This document shows positions 35,196 through 42,144 of a stretch of 42,144 bases of DNA, piece after piece. Source of the DNA: Aliiroseovarius sp. (GTDB taxonomy: Bacteria; Pseudomonadota; Alphaproteobacteria; Rhodobacterales; Rhodobacteraceae); assembly GCF_030148435.1 (NCBI RefSeq), contig NZ_JASBTN010000051.1, positions 1-42,144 on the forward strand, read 5' to 3'. Each line of letters begins with the position of its first letter. Positions within the stretch are counted from its first letter, which is position 1. Under the pieces are notes generated by a model. It was given only the letters and a program-made list of their open reading frames with translations. It was not told the origin of the DNA and did no database searches. The translations under genes and the position numbers were made by a program.

Positions 35196-35348
35196 GGGGC
35201 ACTCCGGCATTTGTCCTGCGCCGATATATGGACCTGACTGCGGGTCAATGCAACTCGTTGCCTGCGATGGCCGGATGTGACGGCAGGATGCGACGGAATG
35301 TCGAGGCGCAGGCGTATCACCCCTGTCGCCACCGCACAGGAGCCCGCC

Positions 35349-35492
35349 ATGTCCACCCGTCCCGATCCCCGCCCGCCACGTGCACTGAGCATCGCCGCGC
35401 TGCTGGTGCTCTTCGCGCTTTGCCTCGGCATCGTCGCCACGTCACAGTCGATGTGGTCCGGTCCGGCCCTGGCGGCGAAGTCGGGGCTCTGA
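35349..35492 (+). CDS. 47-residue single-helix membrane peptide, unknown
   Basis: ATG at 35349 has AGGAG at 35338-35342. The product has one membrane helix ([19 protein letters not shown]) flanked by Pro/Arg-rich N-terminal and short C-terminal parts. It is divergent from accA. Acceptance rests on the ribosome-binding site and the helix; no family is recognised. Confidence 0.5.
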   Translation: MSTRPDPRPPRALSIAALLVLFALCLGIVATSQSMWSGPALAAKSGL

Positions 35493-35608
35493 CCCCGGCC
35501 TGCCCCTGACCCCAATCCCCCGCGCAAATCTTCTGAACCGACCCGGCAGAAGTTCCGTTTTGACAGCCGGTCCCCCAGCCCCCAAGAAAGGGGCCGGAGG
35601 TGCCGCGA

Positions 35609-36466
35609 ATGGACAAGATGCAGGACAACCTGAAGGGCGCGGCCTGGATGGTAGCGGCCATGGCGGGTTTCGCGGTCGAGGACATGCTGATCAAACTGGC
35701 GGCGCAGAACATGCCGGTGGGGCAGGTCGTGCTGATCTTCGGTCTCGGGGGCATGGTGGTTTTTGCCGCTCTTGCCGTGCGGGCGGGGCAGGGGCTCTGG
35801 CACCCGGCGATGCGCTCGCCTGCCATGGTGGCGCGCTCGGTCTCCGAGGTGGTGGGACGGCTGTTCTTTGCGCTGGCAATCACCCTCACCCCGCTCAGTT
35901 CGGCCTCGGCGATCCTGCAGGCCACGCCATTGGTGGTGGCGCTGGGCGCGGTGCTGTTCTTCGGCGAACGGGTTGGCTGGCGGCGCTGGTCGGCCATCGT
36001 GGTGGGTTTCGTCGGGGTGCTGATGATCCTGCGTCCGGGGCTGGACGGGTTCGAGGCCCTGTCGGTTCTGGCGGTGATCGCCACGCTGGGCTTTGCCGGG
36101 CGCGACCTGGGCTCGCGCGCCGCGCCACCGGGGATGTCGAACCTGCAACTGGGGGTGCTGGGCTTTGCCATGCTGGCCATTTCGGGCGCGGTGATCCTTG
36201 CGGTCTCGGGCGGGGTGGTGATGCCGACCGGACGCGACGGGGCGGTTCTGGCCGCAATCATGGCCGTCGGTGTCTTTGCCTATAACGCGTTGACCAAGGC
36301 CATGCGGACCGGAGAGATCAGCGTCGTTGCGCCCTTCCGTTATTCGCGCCTGATCATCGCGATGGGGCTGGCGGTGGCGGTGTTTGGCGAACGCCCCGAC
36401 CTCTGGACGCTGGCGGGCAGCCTGGTGATCGTCGCGTCGGGGCTGGTCCTGATCAAGCGCAGCTGA
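35609..36466 (+). CDS. EamA/DMT family transporter
   Basis: A 285-residue transporter with ten predicted helices arranged as two EamA repeats (GAAWMVAAMAGFAVEDMLIKLAAQ at the start; LQLGVLGFAMLAISGAVILAV in the second half; the motif SSASAILQATPLVVALGAVLFFGERV and GEISVVAPFRYSRLIIAMGLAVAVFGERP closing each half). The ATG at 35609 has GGAGG at 35596-35600; an in-frame GTG at 35600 overlaps that site and is rejected. Substrate is unknown, possibly an amino acid or metabolite exporter. Confidence 0.88.
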   Translation: MDKMQDNLKGAAWMVAAMAGFAVEDMLIKLAAQNMPVGQVVLIFGLGGMVVFAALAVRAGQGLWHPAMRSPAMVARSVSEVVGRLFFALAITLTPLSSASAILQATPLVVALGAVLFFGERVGWRRWSAIVVGFVGVLMILRPGLDGFEALSVLAVIATLGFAGRDLGSRAAPPGMSNLQLGVLGFAMLAISGAVILAVSGGVVMPTGRDGAVLAAIMAVGVFAYNALTKAMRTGEISVVAPFRYSRLIIAMGLAVAVFGERPDLWTLAGSLVIVASGLVLIKRS

Positions 36467-36494
36467 GCGGTGTCGCATTCGCGGCGCTTGATGC

Positions 36495-36516
36495 GCACCG
36501 CCCGTTGGGGCGGTGC
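36495..36516. terminator. Hairpin between the DMT gene and mcl1
   Basis: GCACCGCCC (36495-36503) and GGGCGGTGC (36508-36516) form a 9-base perfect stem with a GTTG loop, 29 bases after the DMT stop and 27 bases before the convergent mcl1 end. No T-run is seen on either side, so termination may need a partner or it may be RNA-stabilising. Confidence 0.45.
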
Positions 36517-36542
36517 CGTAATGTGAGCGGAGGTGCCCGCGC

Positions 36543-37502
36543 TCAGCTGTTCGCGATCAGCTCGGCCTGGGCGACGATCACTTCGGCCTGTTTGATCGAG
36601 GCAATATCCACCAGACGGCCCTTGTAGACGGTGGCCCCTTCGCCGTTCGCCTTGGCCTGTTCCATCGCGGCGAGGATTTCGCGGGCTTCGGTGACGGCTT
36701 CGTCCGACGGGGTAAAGACCTCGTTGGCCAGCGCGATCTGTTTCGGGTGGATCGCCCATTTGCCGACCATGCCCAGGGTGGCGGAGCGTTTCGCCTGCGC
36801 GATATAGCCCTCGTCATCCGAGAAATCGCCGAACGGACCGTCCACCGGCAGCACGCCATGGGTGCGGCAGGCGGCGACGATGGCGGCCTGGGCCCAGTGC
36901 CAGGGGTCGGACCAGTGTTTCTCGCCGTCACGCAGCATGTAGTAGTTTTCCTGCGTACCGCCGATACCGGTGGTCTGCATGCCCATCGAGGCGGCAAAGT
37001 CGGCGGCGCCCAGCGACATGGCGGCCATGCGCGGGCTGGCGGCGGCGATCTCTTCCACATGGGCGATCCCGGCGGCCGATTCGATGATAACCTCGAAGCT
37101 GATCGGCTTGCTGCGGCCCTTGGCGCGTTCAATCGCAGTAACCAGGGCGTCGACCGCATAGATGTCCTCGGCGCAGCCCACTTTCGGGATCATGATCTGG
37201 TCCAGCCGGTCGCCGGCCTGCTCCATCAGGTCCACCACGTCACGGTACCAGTAAGGCGTGTCCAGCCCGTTGATCCGCACCGACAGGGTCTTCTTGCCCC
37301 AGTCCACGGTATTGATCGCCTCGATCGCATTGGCCCGCGCCATGTCCTTGTCGGACGGCGCCACCGAGTCCTCGAGGTCGATGTTGATCACATCCGCGGC
37401 CGAGGCGGCCATCTTGGCAAAGAGTTTCGTGTTCGAGGCCGGGCCGAACAGTTGGCAGCGGTTCGGGTGGGCCGGGGCGGTGGGTTGGATGCGGAAGGAC
37501 AT
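36543..37502 (-). CDS. mcl1: L-malyl-CoA/beta-methylmalyl-CoA lyase
   Basis: A 319-residue citrate-lyase-beta-like enzyme nearly identical in pattern to the Mcl1 of Rhodobacter: start MSFRIQPTAPAHPNRCQLFGP, the metal/CoA site NIDLEDSVAPSDK, VRINGLDTPYWYRDVVDL, FEVIIESAAGIAHVEEIAA and the signature ENYYMLRDGEKHWSDPWHWA. It cleaves beta-methylmalyl-CoA to glyoxylate and propionyl-CoA and forms L-malyl-CoA, key steps of the ethylmalonyl-CoA pathway for acetate assimilation. The start at 37502 has AGGAG upstream. Confidence 0.93.
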   Translation of the reverse strand: MSFRIQPTAPAHPNRCQLFGPASNTKLFAKMAASAADVINIDLEDSVAPSDKDMARANAIEAINTVDWGKKTLSVRINGLDTPYWYRDVVDLMEQAGDRLDQIMIPKVGCAEDIYAVDALVTAIERAKGRSKPISFEVIIESAAGIAHVEEIAAASPRMAAMSLGAADFAASMGMQTTGIGGTQENYYMLRDGEKHWSDPWHWAQAAIVAACRTHGVLPVDGPFGDFSDDEGYIAQAKRSATLGMVGKWAIHPKQIALANEVFTPSDEAVTEAREILAAMEQAKANGEGATVYKGRLVDIASIKQAEVIVAQAELIANS

Positions 37503-37692
37503 GGGCTCTCCTGGCAAGAAAATTCCGTTTGCGTTGCGCCCTGCGATATTAAATTGCGCGCTCGGTCGCAAGGAGATTCTGCGCCCGCGAAAGGAAAACG
37601 CCGCGTCGCAGAAGGCTTTCGCATGGTCCGGAAGCGACCTCCTGGTCGGAAACGGAAGCGCGCTGGGCCGTTTCCCGCCGTAGCCGGGAAAC

Positions 37693-38934
37693 ATGAAAGG
37701 CGCATTTCTGGACAATTGGGCCCTGTTTCTGGGCATGACCTTGCTGATGGTGGCCAATGGGCTGCTGGTCACGCTTCTGACCGTGCGGGGCGCGGGGTTG
37801 GGTTTTTCGGACCTCACCATTTCGCTCATGCAGGCCTGTTACCCGGCGGGCGCGCTTCTGGGCACGGCGATGGCACCACGGCTGGTTGAAAGGGTTGGGC
37901 ATATCCGGGCTTTCTCGGCGCTGGCCTCCCTGGTCTCGATTGCGGCGATCCTGCACCTGCTGACCTCGGACGCCTGGATCTGGGGAGGGATGCGGCTCCT
38001 GTCCGGTTTCTGTTATCCGGGCATGTATGTGATCACCGAAAGCTGGTTGAATGCCAAATCCTCGAACCGCATCCGCGCGCAGGTGCTGTCGATCTATTTC
38101 ATCATCTGGCAGGCGGGGCCGGCGCTGGGCACGGCATTGGTGGCGCTGCCTGATCCCACCGGAAACATGCTGTTCGGCCTGGTGTCGATCCTGATCTCCC
38201 TGTCGATCGTGCCGCTGCTGTTGTCGAACAACAAGGCACCCGACTATGAGGTGCCCGACCGAATGCCGGTGCGCCGGCTCTATCGTACCTCGCCCATGGC
38301 GGTGATCGGTATCCTGATCAGCTCCGTCGGGGTGGTGGCCTGGTTCATCACCCTGCCGCTTTACGGCCTGTCTCTCGGCCTGAGCGAGGCGCAGGCCTCG
38401 GGGATGCTGGTGGCGGCGATGCTGGCGGGTGCGGCGGTGCAATATCCGGTTGGCTGGCTGTCTGACCGGACCGACCGGCGAAACGTGATTCTGGGGCTGA
38501 GCGTGCTGTCGGCGCTTGCGAGTCTGTGGATGCTGGTCGACACCTCGCCCGCCCGGGTCACTCTGGGCTTTGCGGTGATCGCGGCGACCGGGCTGCCGAT
38601 CTATTCGCTCTGCGCGGCCCATGCCAATGACCAGCTGAAACCGGGGCAGGTGGTGGCGGCGGCAGGTGCGATGCTGTTTCTTCTGAACCTGGGTCAGGTG
38701 GCCGGCACGCTCATCGGCCCCAACGTGGTGGCCCTGGGCGGGGGGCGCGGCCTGCCGGCGCTTCTGCTGGTCTGCTCGGTCGGCGTCGCCCTGGTCGCCT
38801 TCGCCCGCCGGGTGCGCGAAGAGGCGCCCGAAGACACCGGCACGCTGCAGGCCTGGGGCGGGGGCGTCGCGCCACAACCCGGCGTCATACAGGCCGAAGC
38901 GTGGGTATCTGACGAAGAATCTCGCGAGGAGTGA
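37693..38934 (+). CDS. MFS transporter, YcaD-like
   Basis: A 413-residue carrier with 12 predicted helices. GFCYPGMYVITESWLNAKSSNRIRAQVLSIYF is the motif of the YcaD-type MFS group, and the second half begins with GMLVAAMLAGAAVQYPVGWLSDRTDRRNV. It probably exports or imports a small solute. It is divergent from mcl1 and ends just before the dgcN control region; its last 30 codons contain the first GACGAA box described separately. The acidic C-terminus (SDEESREE) lies in the cytoplasm. Confidence 0.88.
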   Translation: MKGAFLDNWALFLGMTLLMVANGLLVTLLTVRGAGLGFSDLTISLMQACYPAGALLGTAMAPRLVERVGHIRAFSALASLVSIAAILHLLTSDAWIWGGMRLLSGFCYPGMYVITESWLNAKSSNRIRAQVLSIYFIIWQAGPALGTALVALPDPTGNMLFGLVSILISLSIVPLLLSNNKAPDYEVPDRMPVRRLYRTSPMAVIGILISSVGVVAWFITLPLYGLSLGLSEAQASGMLVAAMLAGAAVQYPVGWLSDRTDRRNVILGLSVLSALASLWMLVDTSPARVTLGFAVIAATGLPIYSLCAAHANDQLKPGQVVAAAGAMLFLLNLGQVAGTLIGPNVVALGGGRGLPALLLVCSVGVALVAFARRVREEAPEDTGTLQAWGGGVAPQPGVIQAEAWVSDEESREE

Positions 38935-39007
38935 AGAATCTTGCGTCCTGTTGGCAATATGACGAAGAAATTCCCATTCGCCTGACGGATTGACGCAGCA
39001 TTTCGTC
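38911..39007 (+). promoter_or_regulatory. Repeated GACGAA boxes before dgcN
   Basis: GACGAA occurs at 38911-38916 (inside the end of the MFS gene) and 38961-38966, and inverted as TTCGTC at 39002-39007. A near-perfect direct repeat GAAGAATCTCGCG (38914-38926) / GAAGAATCTTGCG (38933-38945) overlaps the first. The spacing (50 and 41 bases between the boxes) fits a regulator bound to several sites of the dgcN promoter. The regulator is unknown; no dgcR-like gene is in the window. Confidence 0.4.
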
Positions 39008-39090
39008 GGATCGTGGAGCGGCCGGGCCCTATCAATGGGTCAACTCTTCTTACAGACCAAATCACCCACTCGACCCGCCTGGAGGCCGCC

Positions 39091-40092
39091 ATGATCAAGA
39101 CCCCCTACCTGCTGTTTCTGGGCGACGCGCCCGACCAACTCGCCGCGAAAGTGGCCCAGGGCATCAAGGACTGGCGCCCGGAAAATGCCGTTGGCCAGTT
39201 CCGCATGGAGGGCTGCAAGGCCGACCTGGGCCTGACCGACATGAGCCTGCAGGAGGCCAAGGCCGCAGGTGCCAAGACGCTGGTCATCGGCGTGGCCAAC
39301 CGCGGGGGGATGATCTCGCAAGCGTGGAAGAAGGTACTGGTCATGGCGCTGGAGGAAGGGTTCGATCTGGCCTCCGGGCTGCACAACCTTCTGCGGGATG
39401 AACCCGATCTGGTCGCGGTGGCCGAGGCCACCGGCCAGGAGCTGCATGACGTGCGCATTCCCGAGGTCGATTATCCGATCGCGAACGGCAAGAAACGCAG
39501 CGGCAAACGCTGCCTGGCCGTGGGGACCGACTGTTCGGTCGGCAAGATGTACACGGCGCTGGCGATGGACAAGGAAATGCGCGCGCGGGGCATGAAGTCG
39601 ACCTTCCGCGCCACCGGCCAGACCGGCATCCTGATCACCGGCGACGGTGTGCCGCTGGACGCGGTGATCGCCGATTTCATGGCCGGGTCGGTGGAGTATA
39701 TCTCCCCGGACAATGACGACGATCACTGGGATCTGATCGAGGGGCAGGGCAGCCTGTTCCACGTCTCCTATTCCGGCGTGACCATGGCGCTGATCCACGG
39801 CGGTCAGCCCGACGCGCTGATCCTGTCGCACGAACCTACCCGCGAGCACATGCGCGGCCTGCCCGAATACCAGCAGCCCACGCTGGAAGAGCTGCGCGAC
39901 ATGGCGCTGATGCTTGCCAGGGTCGCGAACCCGGCCTGCCAGGTGGTCGGTGTCTCGGTCAACACCCAGCACATGTCCGAAGAGGATGCCGCAGCCTATC
40001 TGGCCAAGGTCGAGGCTGACATGGGCATTCCCGCCACCGACCCGTTCCGCTTTGGCGCGGGCAAGCTGGTGGACGCGCTGGCGGCGGTGTGA
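39091..40092 (+). CDS. dgcN: D-glutamate N-acetyltransferase DgcN (DUF1611)
   Basis: A 333-residue DUF1611 protein. The ATG at 39091 has GGAGG at 39081-39085. A nucleotide-binding-like loop, AVGTDCSVGKMYTALA, sits mid-protein, and DLASGLHNLLRDEP, FRATGQTGILITGDGVPLDAV and ILSHEPTREHMRGLPEY are typical of the family. DgcN acetylates D-glutamate using acetyl-CoA in the D-glutamate catabolic route described in marine Proteobacteria. The next gene is its partner dgcA, separated by a repeat, which supports the assignment. Confidence 0.85.
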   Translation: MIKTPYLLFLGDAPDQLAAKVAQGIKDWRPENAVGQFRMEGCKADLGLTDMSLQEAKAAGAKTLVIGVANRGGMISQAWKKVLVMALEEGFDLASGLHNLLRDEPDLVAVAEATGQELHDVRIPEVDYPIANGKKRSGKRCLAVGTDCSVGKMYTALAMDKEMRARGMKSTFRATGQTGILITGDGVPLDAVIADFMAGSVEYISPDNDDDHWDLIEGQGSLFHVSYSGVTMALIHGGQPDALILSHEPTREHMRGLPEYQQPTLEELRDMALMLARVANPACQVVGVSVNTQHMSEEDAAAYLAKVEADMGIPATDPFRFGAGKLVDALAAV

Positions 40093-40108
40093 TCTGAAAG
40101 GGCGGATT

Positions 40109-40156
40109 GGGGGCTCTGCCCCCAAACCCCCGGGATATTTCCGGCAAGATAAAGAG
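40109..40156 (+). repeat. Dispersed intergenic repeat, copy D (before dgcA)
   Basis: GGGGGC (40109-40114) and GCCCCC (40118-40123) flank a TCT loop, followed by the core 40133-40154 (GGATATTTCCGG...AAGATAAAG). The sequence after it supplies AAGAGGAGA, the ribosome-binding site of dgcA. Confidence 0.75.
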
Positions 40157-40165
40157 GAGAGCGCC

Positions 40166-41131
40166 GTGCGTATTACGGTAACACCCGACACGTTCAAACT
40201 GGCGCAGGTCTTTACAATTTCGCGCGGGTCGCGGACCGAGGCGAAGGTGCTGACCGTGCGCATTTCGGATGGCGCCCACGAGGGCTGGGGCGAATGCGTG
40301 CCCTATGCCCGATATAACGAAACGCTGGATTCTGTGACAGAGGAGATCCTGTCGCTGCCCGGCGACGTGACCCGTCAGGCGCTGTTTGACCTTCTGCCCG
40401 CGGGCGCCGCGCGCAACGCGGTGGACTGTGCGCTGTGGGATCTGGAGGCCAAACGCACGGGCAAGCGGGTCTGGGAGCTGGCCGGGCTGAAGGCGCCGGG
40501 GCCGGAGATCACCGCCTATACGCTGTCGCTGGCCGAGCCCGCCGAGATGCAGGCACAGGCAGCGAAACACGCCCATCGCCCCCTGTTGAAGATCAAGCTG
40601 GGCACGCCCGATGACATGCCGCGTCTGGAGGCCGTGCGGGCAGGCGCGCCGAAGTCGCGCATCATCATCGACGCGAACGAGGGCTGGTCGGCCGGGGTCT
40701 ATGCCGACCTGGCCCCGCATCTGGTGCGGCTGGGGGTGGGGCTGGTGGAACAGCCCTTGCCGGCCGGTGAGGATGAGGCGCTGATCGGCATGGAGCGCCC
40801 GGTGCCCGTTTGCGCCGACGAAAGCGCGCATGATCGCGCCAGCCTGCCCGGGCTGCGCGGCAAGTATGACGTGGTCAATATCAAGCTCGACAAGACCGGC
40901 GGTCTGACCGAGGCGCTGGCGCTGAAGGCCGCCGCCCTGGCCGAGGGCTATGAGGTCATGGTCGGCTGCATGGTCGGCTCGTCGCTTGCCATGGCGCCGG
41001 CCACGCTGGTCGCGCAGGGCGCGGTGGTGACGGATCTGGACGGGCCGCTTCTGCTGGCCGAGGATCGTGACCGGCCGCTTCTGTTCGACGAGGCCGGGGT
41101 GCATCCGCCGACGGCGGCGCTCTGGGGATGA
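40166..41131 (+). CDS. dgcA: N-acetyl-D-glutamate racemase DgcA (enolase superfamily)
   Basis: A 321-residue enzyme of the enolase superfamily, muconate-lactonizing/dipeptide-epimerase group. The GTG at 40166 follows AGAGGAGA. The catalytic pair is K142-x-K144 (LKIKLG) and K240 (VNIKLDKTGG); metal ligands are D169, E195 and D218 (IIIDANEG, LVEQPLPAGED, CADES). With DgcN it would invert N-acetyl-D-glutamate to the L form so that it can enter normal glutamate metabolism. The family also contains Ala-Glu epimerases, so the activity is inferred from the dgcN neighbour. Confidence 0.87.
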   Translation: MRITVTPDTFKLAQVFTISRGSRTEAKVLTVRISDGAHEGWGECVPYARYNETLDSVTEEILSLPGDVTRQALFDLLPAGAARNAVDCALWDLEAKRTGKRVWELAGLKAPGPEITAYTLSLAEPAEMQAQAAKHAHRPLLKIKLGTPDDMPRLEAVRAGAPKSRIIIDANEGWSAGVYADLAPHLVRLGVGLVEQPLPAGEDEALIGMERPVPVCADESAHDRASLPGLRGKYDVVNIKLDKTGGLTEALALKAAALAEGYEVMVGCMVGSSLAMAPATLVAQGAVVTDLDGPLLLAEDRDRPLLFDEAGVHPPTAALWG

Positions 41132-41141
41132 GGTCGGCGGG

Positions 41142-41588
41142 TCAAGCCCGTCCGGCGACCTGGGTCAGGAACACGCCGGCCGCCATCACCCCGATGCCAC
41201 CCGCGCGTGCCAATGTCAGCGGATGCTGGGACGCACCGAACAGCCCGTAATGGTCGATGATCGCGGCCGAGATCAACTGGCCGATCAGCACGAAGAACAC
41301 CGCGTTGCCGACGCCGAACGTGGGCGCCACCCAGGTGATCGTCAGCACGTAGAAGGCCACCAGCGTGCCCGCCAGGAACAGGTGCGGGGGCGCCGACAGG
41401 GCGCCCTTCAGGGACGCGCCGGAGAAAAGGAACACAACGCCGGTCGTGGCCAGCGCGACCAAAAACAGGACCACCCCCGCCCCCACCGGCGAGCCCAACC
41501 GCTGCCCCAGCGCCGCGTTCAGGGCGGCCAGGACCGGAATGCCGATGCCCGCGGCCAGCATGATCAGGGCGGAATTGGTGGATGTCAT
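41142..41588 (-). CDS. Small DMT family transporter (DUF606/YdcZ-like)
   Basis: A 148-residue protein with five hydrophobic segments (MLAAGIGIPVLAALNAALGQRLG at the start, then GVVLFLVALATTGVVFLFSG, LFLAGTLVAFYVLTITWVAPTFGVGNAVFFVLIGQLISAAIIDHYGLFG). This is the half-size DMT pattern of the DUF606 family, which may dimerise. It has AAAGGAG upstream of ATG 41588. It lies between dgcA and the aminotransferase gene, on the opposite strand, so a link to D-amino-acid transport is only suggested by position. Confidence 0.8.
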   Translation of the reverse strand: MTSTNSALIMLAAGIGIPVLAALNAALGQRLGSPVGAGVVLFLVALATTGVVFLFSGASLKGALSAPPHLFLAGTLVAFYVLTITWVAPTFGVGNAVFFVLIGQLISAAIIDHYGLFGASQHPLTLARAGGIGVMAAGVFLTQVAGRA

Positions 41589-41754
41589 TGGGCGCTCCTT
41601 TGTCACTGCGGCCAGCAAGCCGCAAAGCCCCGCGCGGGTCAACGCAGAAGGTTGGTGCCTTCGCTTAACTTTTACTGCCGGTGGCCTCGTGGTTGATTGG
41701 CGCCCGAAACCCGACTATGCCCGAGCCCGGGCGTCACACAGGAAAGGAACCGAC

Positions 41755-42144
41755 ATGAGCCGCATCGTTTACGTAAACGGAGAATACCTGCCGGAAGAGG
41801 ACGCGAAGGTCTCGATCTTCGACCGCGGCTTCCTGTTTGCCGATGGTGTCTACGAAGTGACCTCGGTGCTGGACGGCAAGCTGATCGACTTCGACGGCCA
41901 TGCGGTGCGGCTGGAACGCTCGTTGAACGAGCTGGACATGCCGAACCCGATTTCCAAGGACGATCTGCTGGAGGTGCACCACAAGCTGGTCGCCGACAAT
42001 GACATCACCGAGGGGCTGGTCTATCTGCAGATCACCCATGGCGCGCCCGCCGACCGTGATTTCGTCTTCCCGAACCCGGAACAGACCAGGCCGACCGTGG
42101 TGCTGTTTACCCAGAACAAGCCGGGCCTGGCCGCGAGTGTGAAC
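41755..42144 (+). CDS. dat: D-amino-acid aminotransferase, N-terminal part (cut by window end)
   Basis: The first 130 residues of a fold-type IV PLP transaminase. The start ATG at 41755 has GGAAAGGA upstream. VNGEYLPEEDAKVSIFDRGFLFADGVYEVTSVLDGKLIDFDGHAVRLERSLNELDMP and LVYLQITHGAPADRDFVFP match D-amino-acid transaminases over branched-chain ones (GAxADRDxxFP). The PLP lysine lies beyond the window. D-Ala plus 2-oxoglutarate to D-Glu is the typical reaction, which connects to the dgcN-dgcA neighbours. Specificity is inferred. Confidence 0.85.
   Translation, partial: MSRIVYVNGEYLPEEDAKVSIFDRGFLFADGVYEVTSVLDGKLIDFDGHAVRLERSLNELDMPNPISKDDLLEVHHKLVADNDITEGLVYLQITHGAPADRDFVFPNPEQTRPTVVLFTQNKPGLAASVN

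Noticed and set aside
35600-35609. GTG at 35600 as the start of the DMT transporter
   Set aside because: It overlaps the GGAGG ribosome-binding site. The ATG at 35609 has ideal spacing and a normal N-terminus.
1-42144. CRISPR array, insertion sequence, prophage, tRNA or rRNA genes
   Set aside because: No regularly spaced direct repeats, transposase or integrase motifs, or tRNA/rRNA-like segments were found in reading the window.

Overview
The window is a GC-rich chromosomal segment from an alphaproteobacterium, almost certainly a member of the Rhodobacterales (roseobacter/Rhodobacteraceae lineage). The evidence is the gene content (L-malyl-CoA/beta-methylmalyl-CoA lyase, DUF4175/TIGR02302 protein beside lysA, dgcN-dgcA), a metK leader that matches the SAM/SAH riboswitch class known from Rhodobacterales, and a dispersed intergenic repeat with the core GGATATTT...AAGATRAAAG. 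It is a housekeeping region. I see no phage, transposase, integrase, CRISPR array, tRNA or rRNA gene.

Layout. 1-3568: a truncated upstream gene, a DUF2237 protein, a SlyD-type FKBP isomerase, a glycosyltransferase-like protein and, divergent from it, the tRNA methylthiotransferase gene miaB. 3835-4766: two overlapping genes for exported proteins, an OmpA-type protein and a lipoprotein, which share a 31-residue Cys-bounded motif. 4924-8911: phoH-ybeY-corC-lnt (RNA/ribosome maturation, then lipoprotein acylation). 8926-10145: metK under a SAM/SAH riboswitch. 10233-14897: DoxX, trmB, then aroA, a small membrane protein and cmk in a tightly overlapped run, and a convergent membrane protein with a cyclic-nucleotide-binding-like fold. 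15152-18534: rpsA (preceded by a short overlapping upstream ORF), ihfB, lapA and trpF. This aroA-cmk-rpsA-ihfB-lapA-trpF order is the usual alphaproteobacterial one. 18593-20264: a small exported protein and a trpB reading frame interrupted by an in-frame TAG.

20315-27535: an MFS exporter, a convergent lytic transglycosylase, a small secreted protein with a long upstream non-coding region, a TlpA-like thioredoxin divergent from argH, then argH, a 31-residue LptM-like lipoprotein, a DUF2834 protein and lysA. 27553-34094: the large DUF4175 membrane protein, a zinc-ribbon membrane protein divergent from ftsE-ftsX, then a PlsC acyltransferase and an FMN-binding split-barrel protein in the same overlapped run. 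ftsE also has a short upstream ORF with a strong ribosome-binding site whose stop overlaps the ftsE start.

34230-42144: accA, a tiny membrane peptide, a DMT transporter, mcl1 of the ethylmalonyl-CoA pathway, a second MFS carrier, and a D-amino-acid block: dgcN (D-glutamate N-acetyltransferase), dgcA (N-acetyl-D-glutamate racemase), a small DMT-type protein and the start of a D-amino-acid aminotransferase gene. Many genes overlap by 1-4 bases (ATGA, GTGA), which indicates translational coupling. The points most worth a second look are the amber codon in trpB, the short upstream ORFs before rpsA and ftsE, the paired secreted proteins with the shared motif, and the repeated GACGAA boxes before dgcN.
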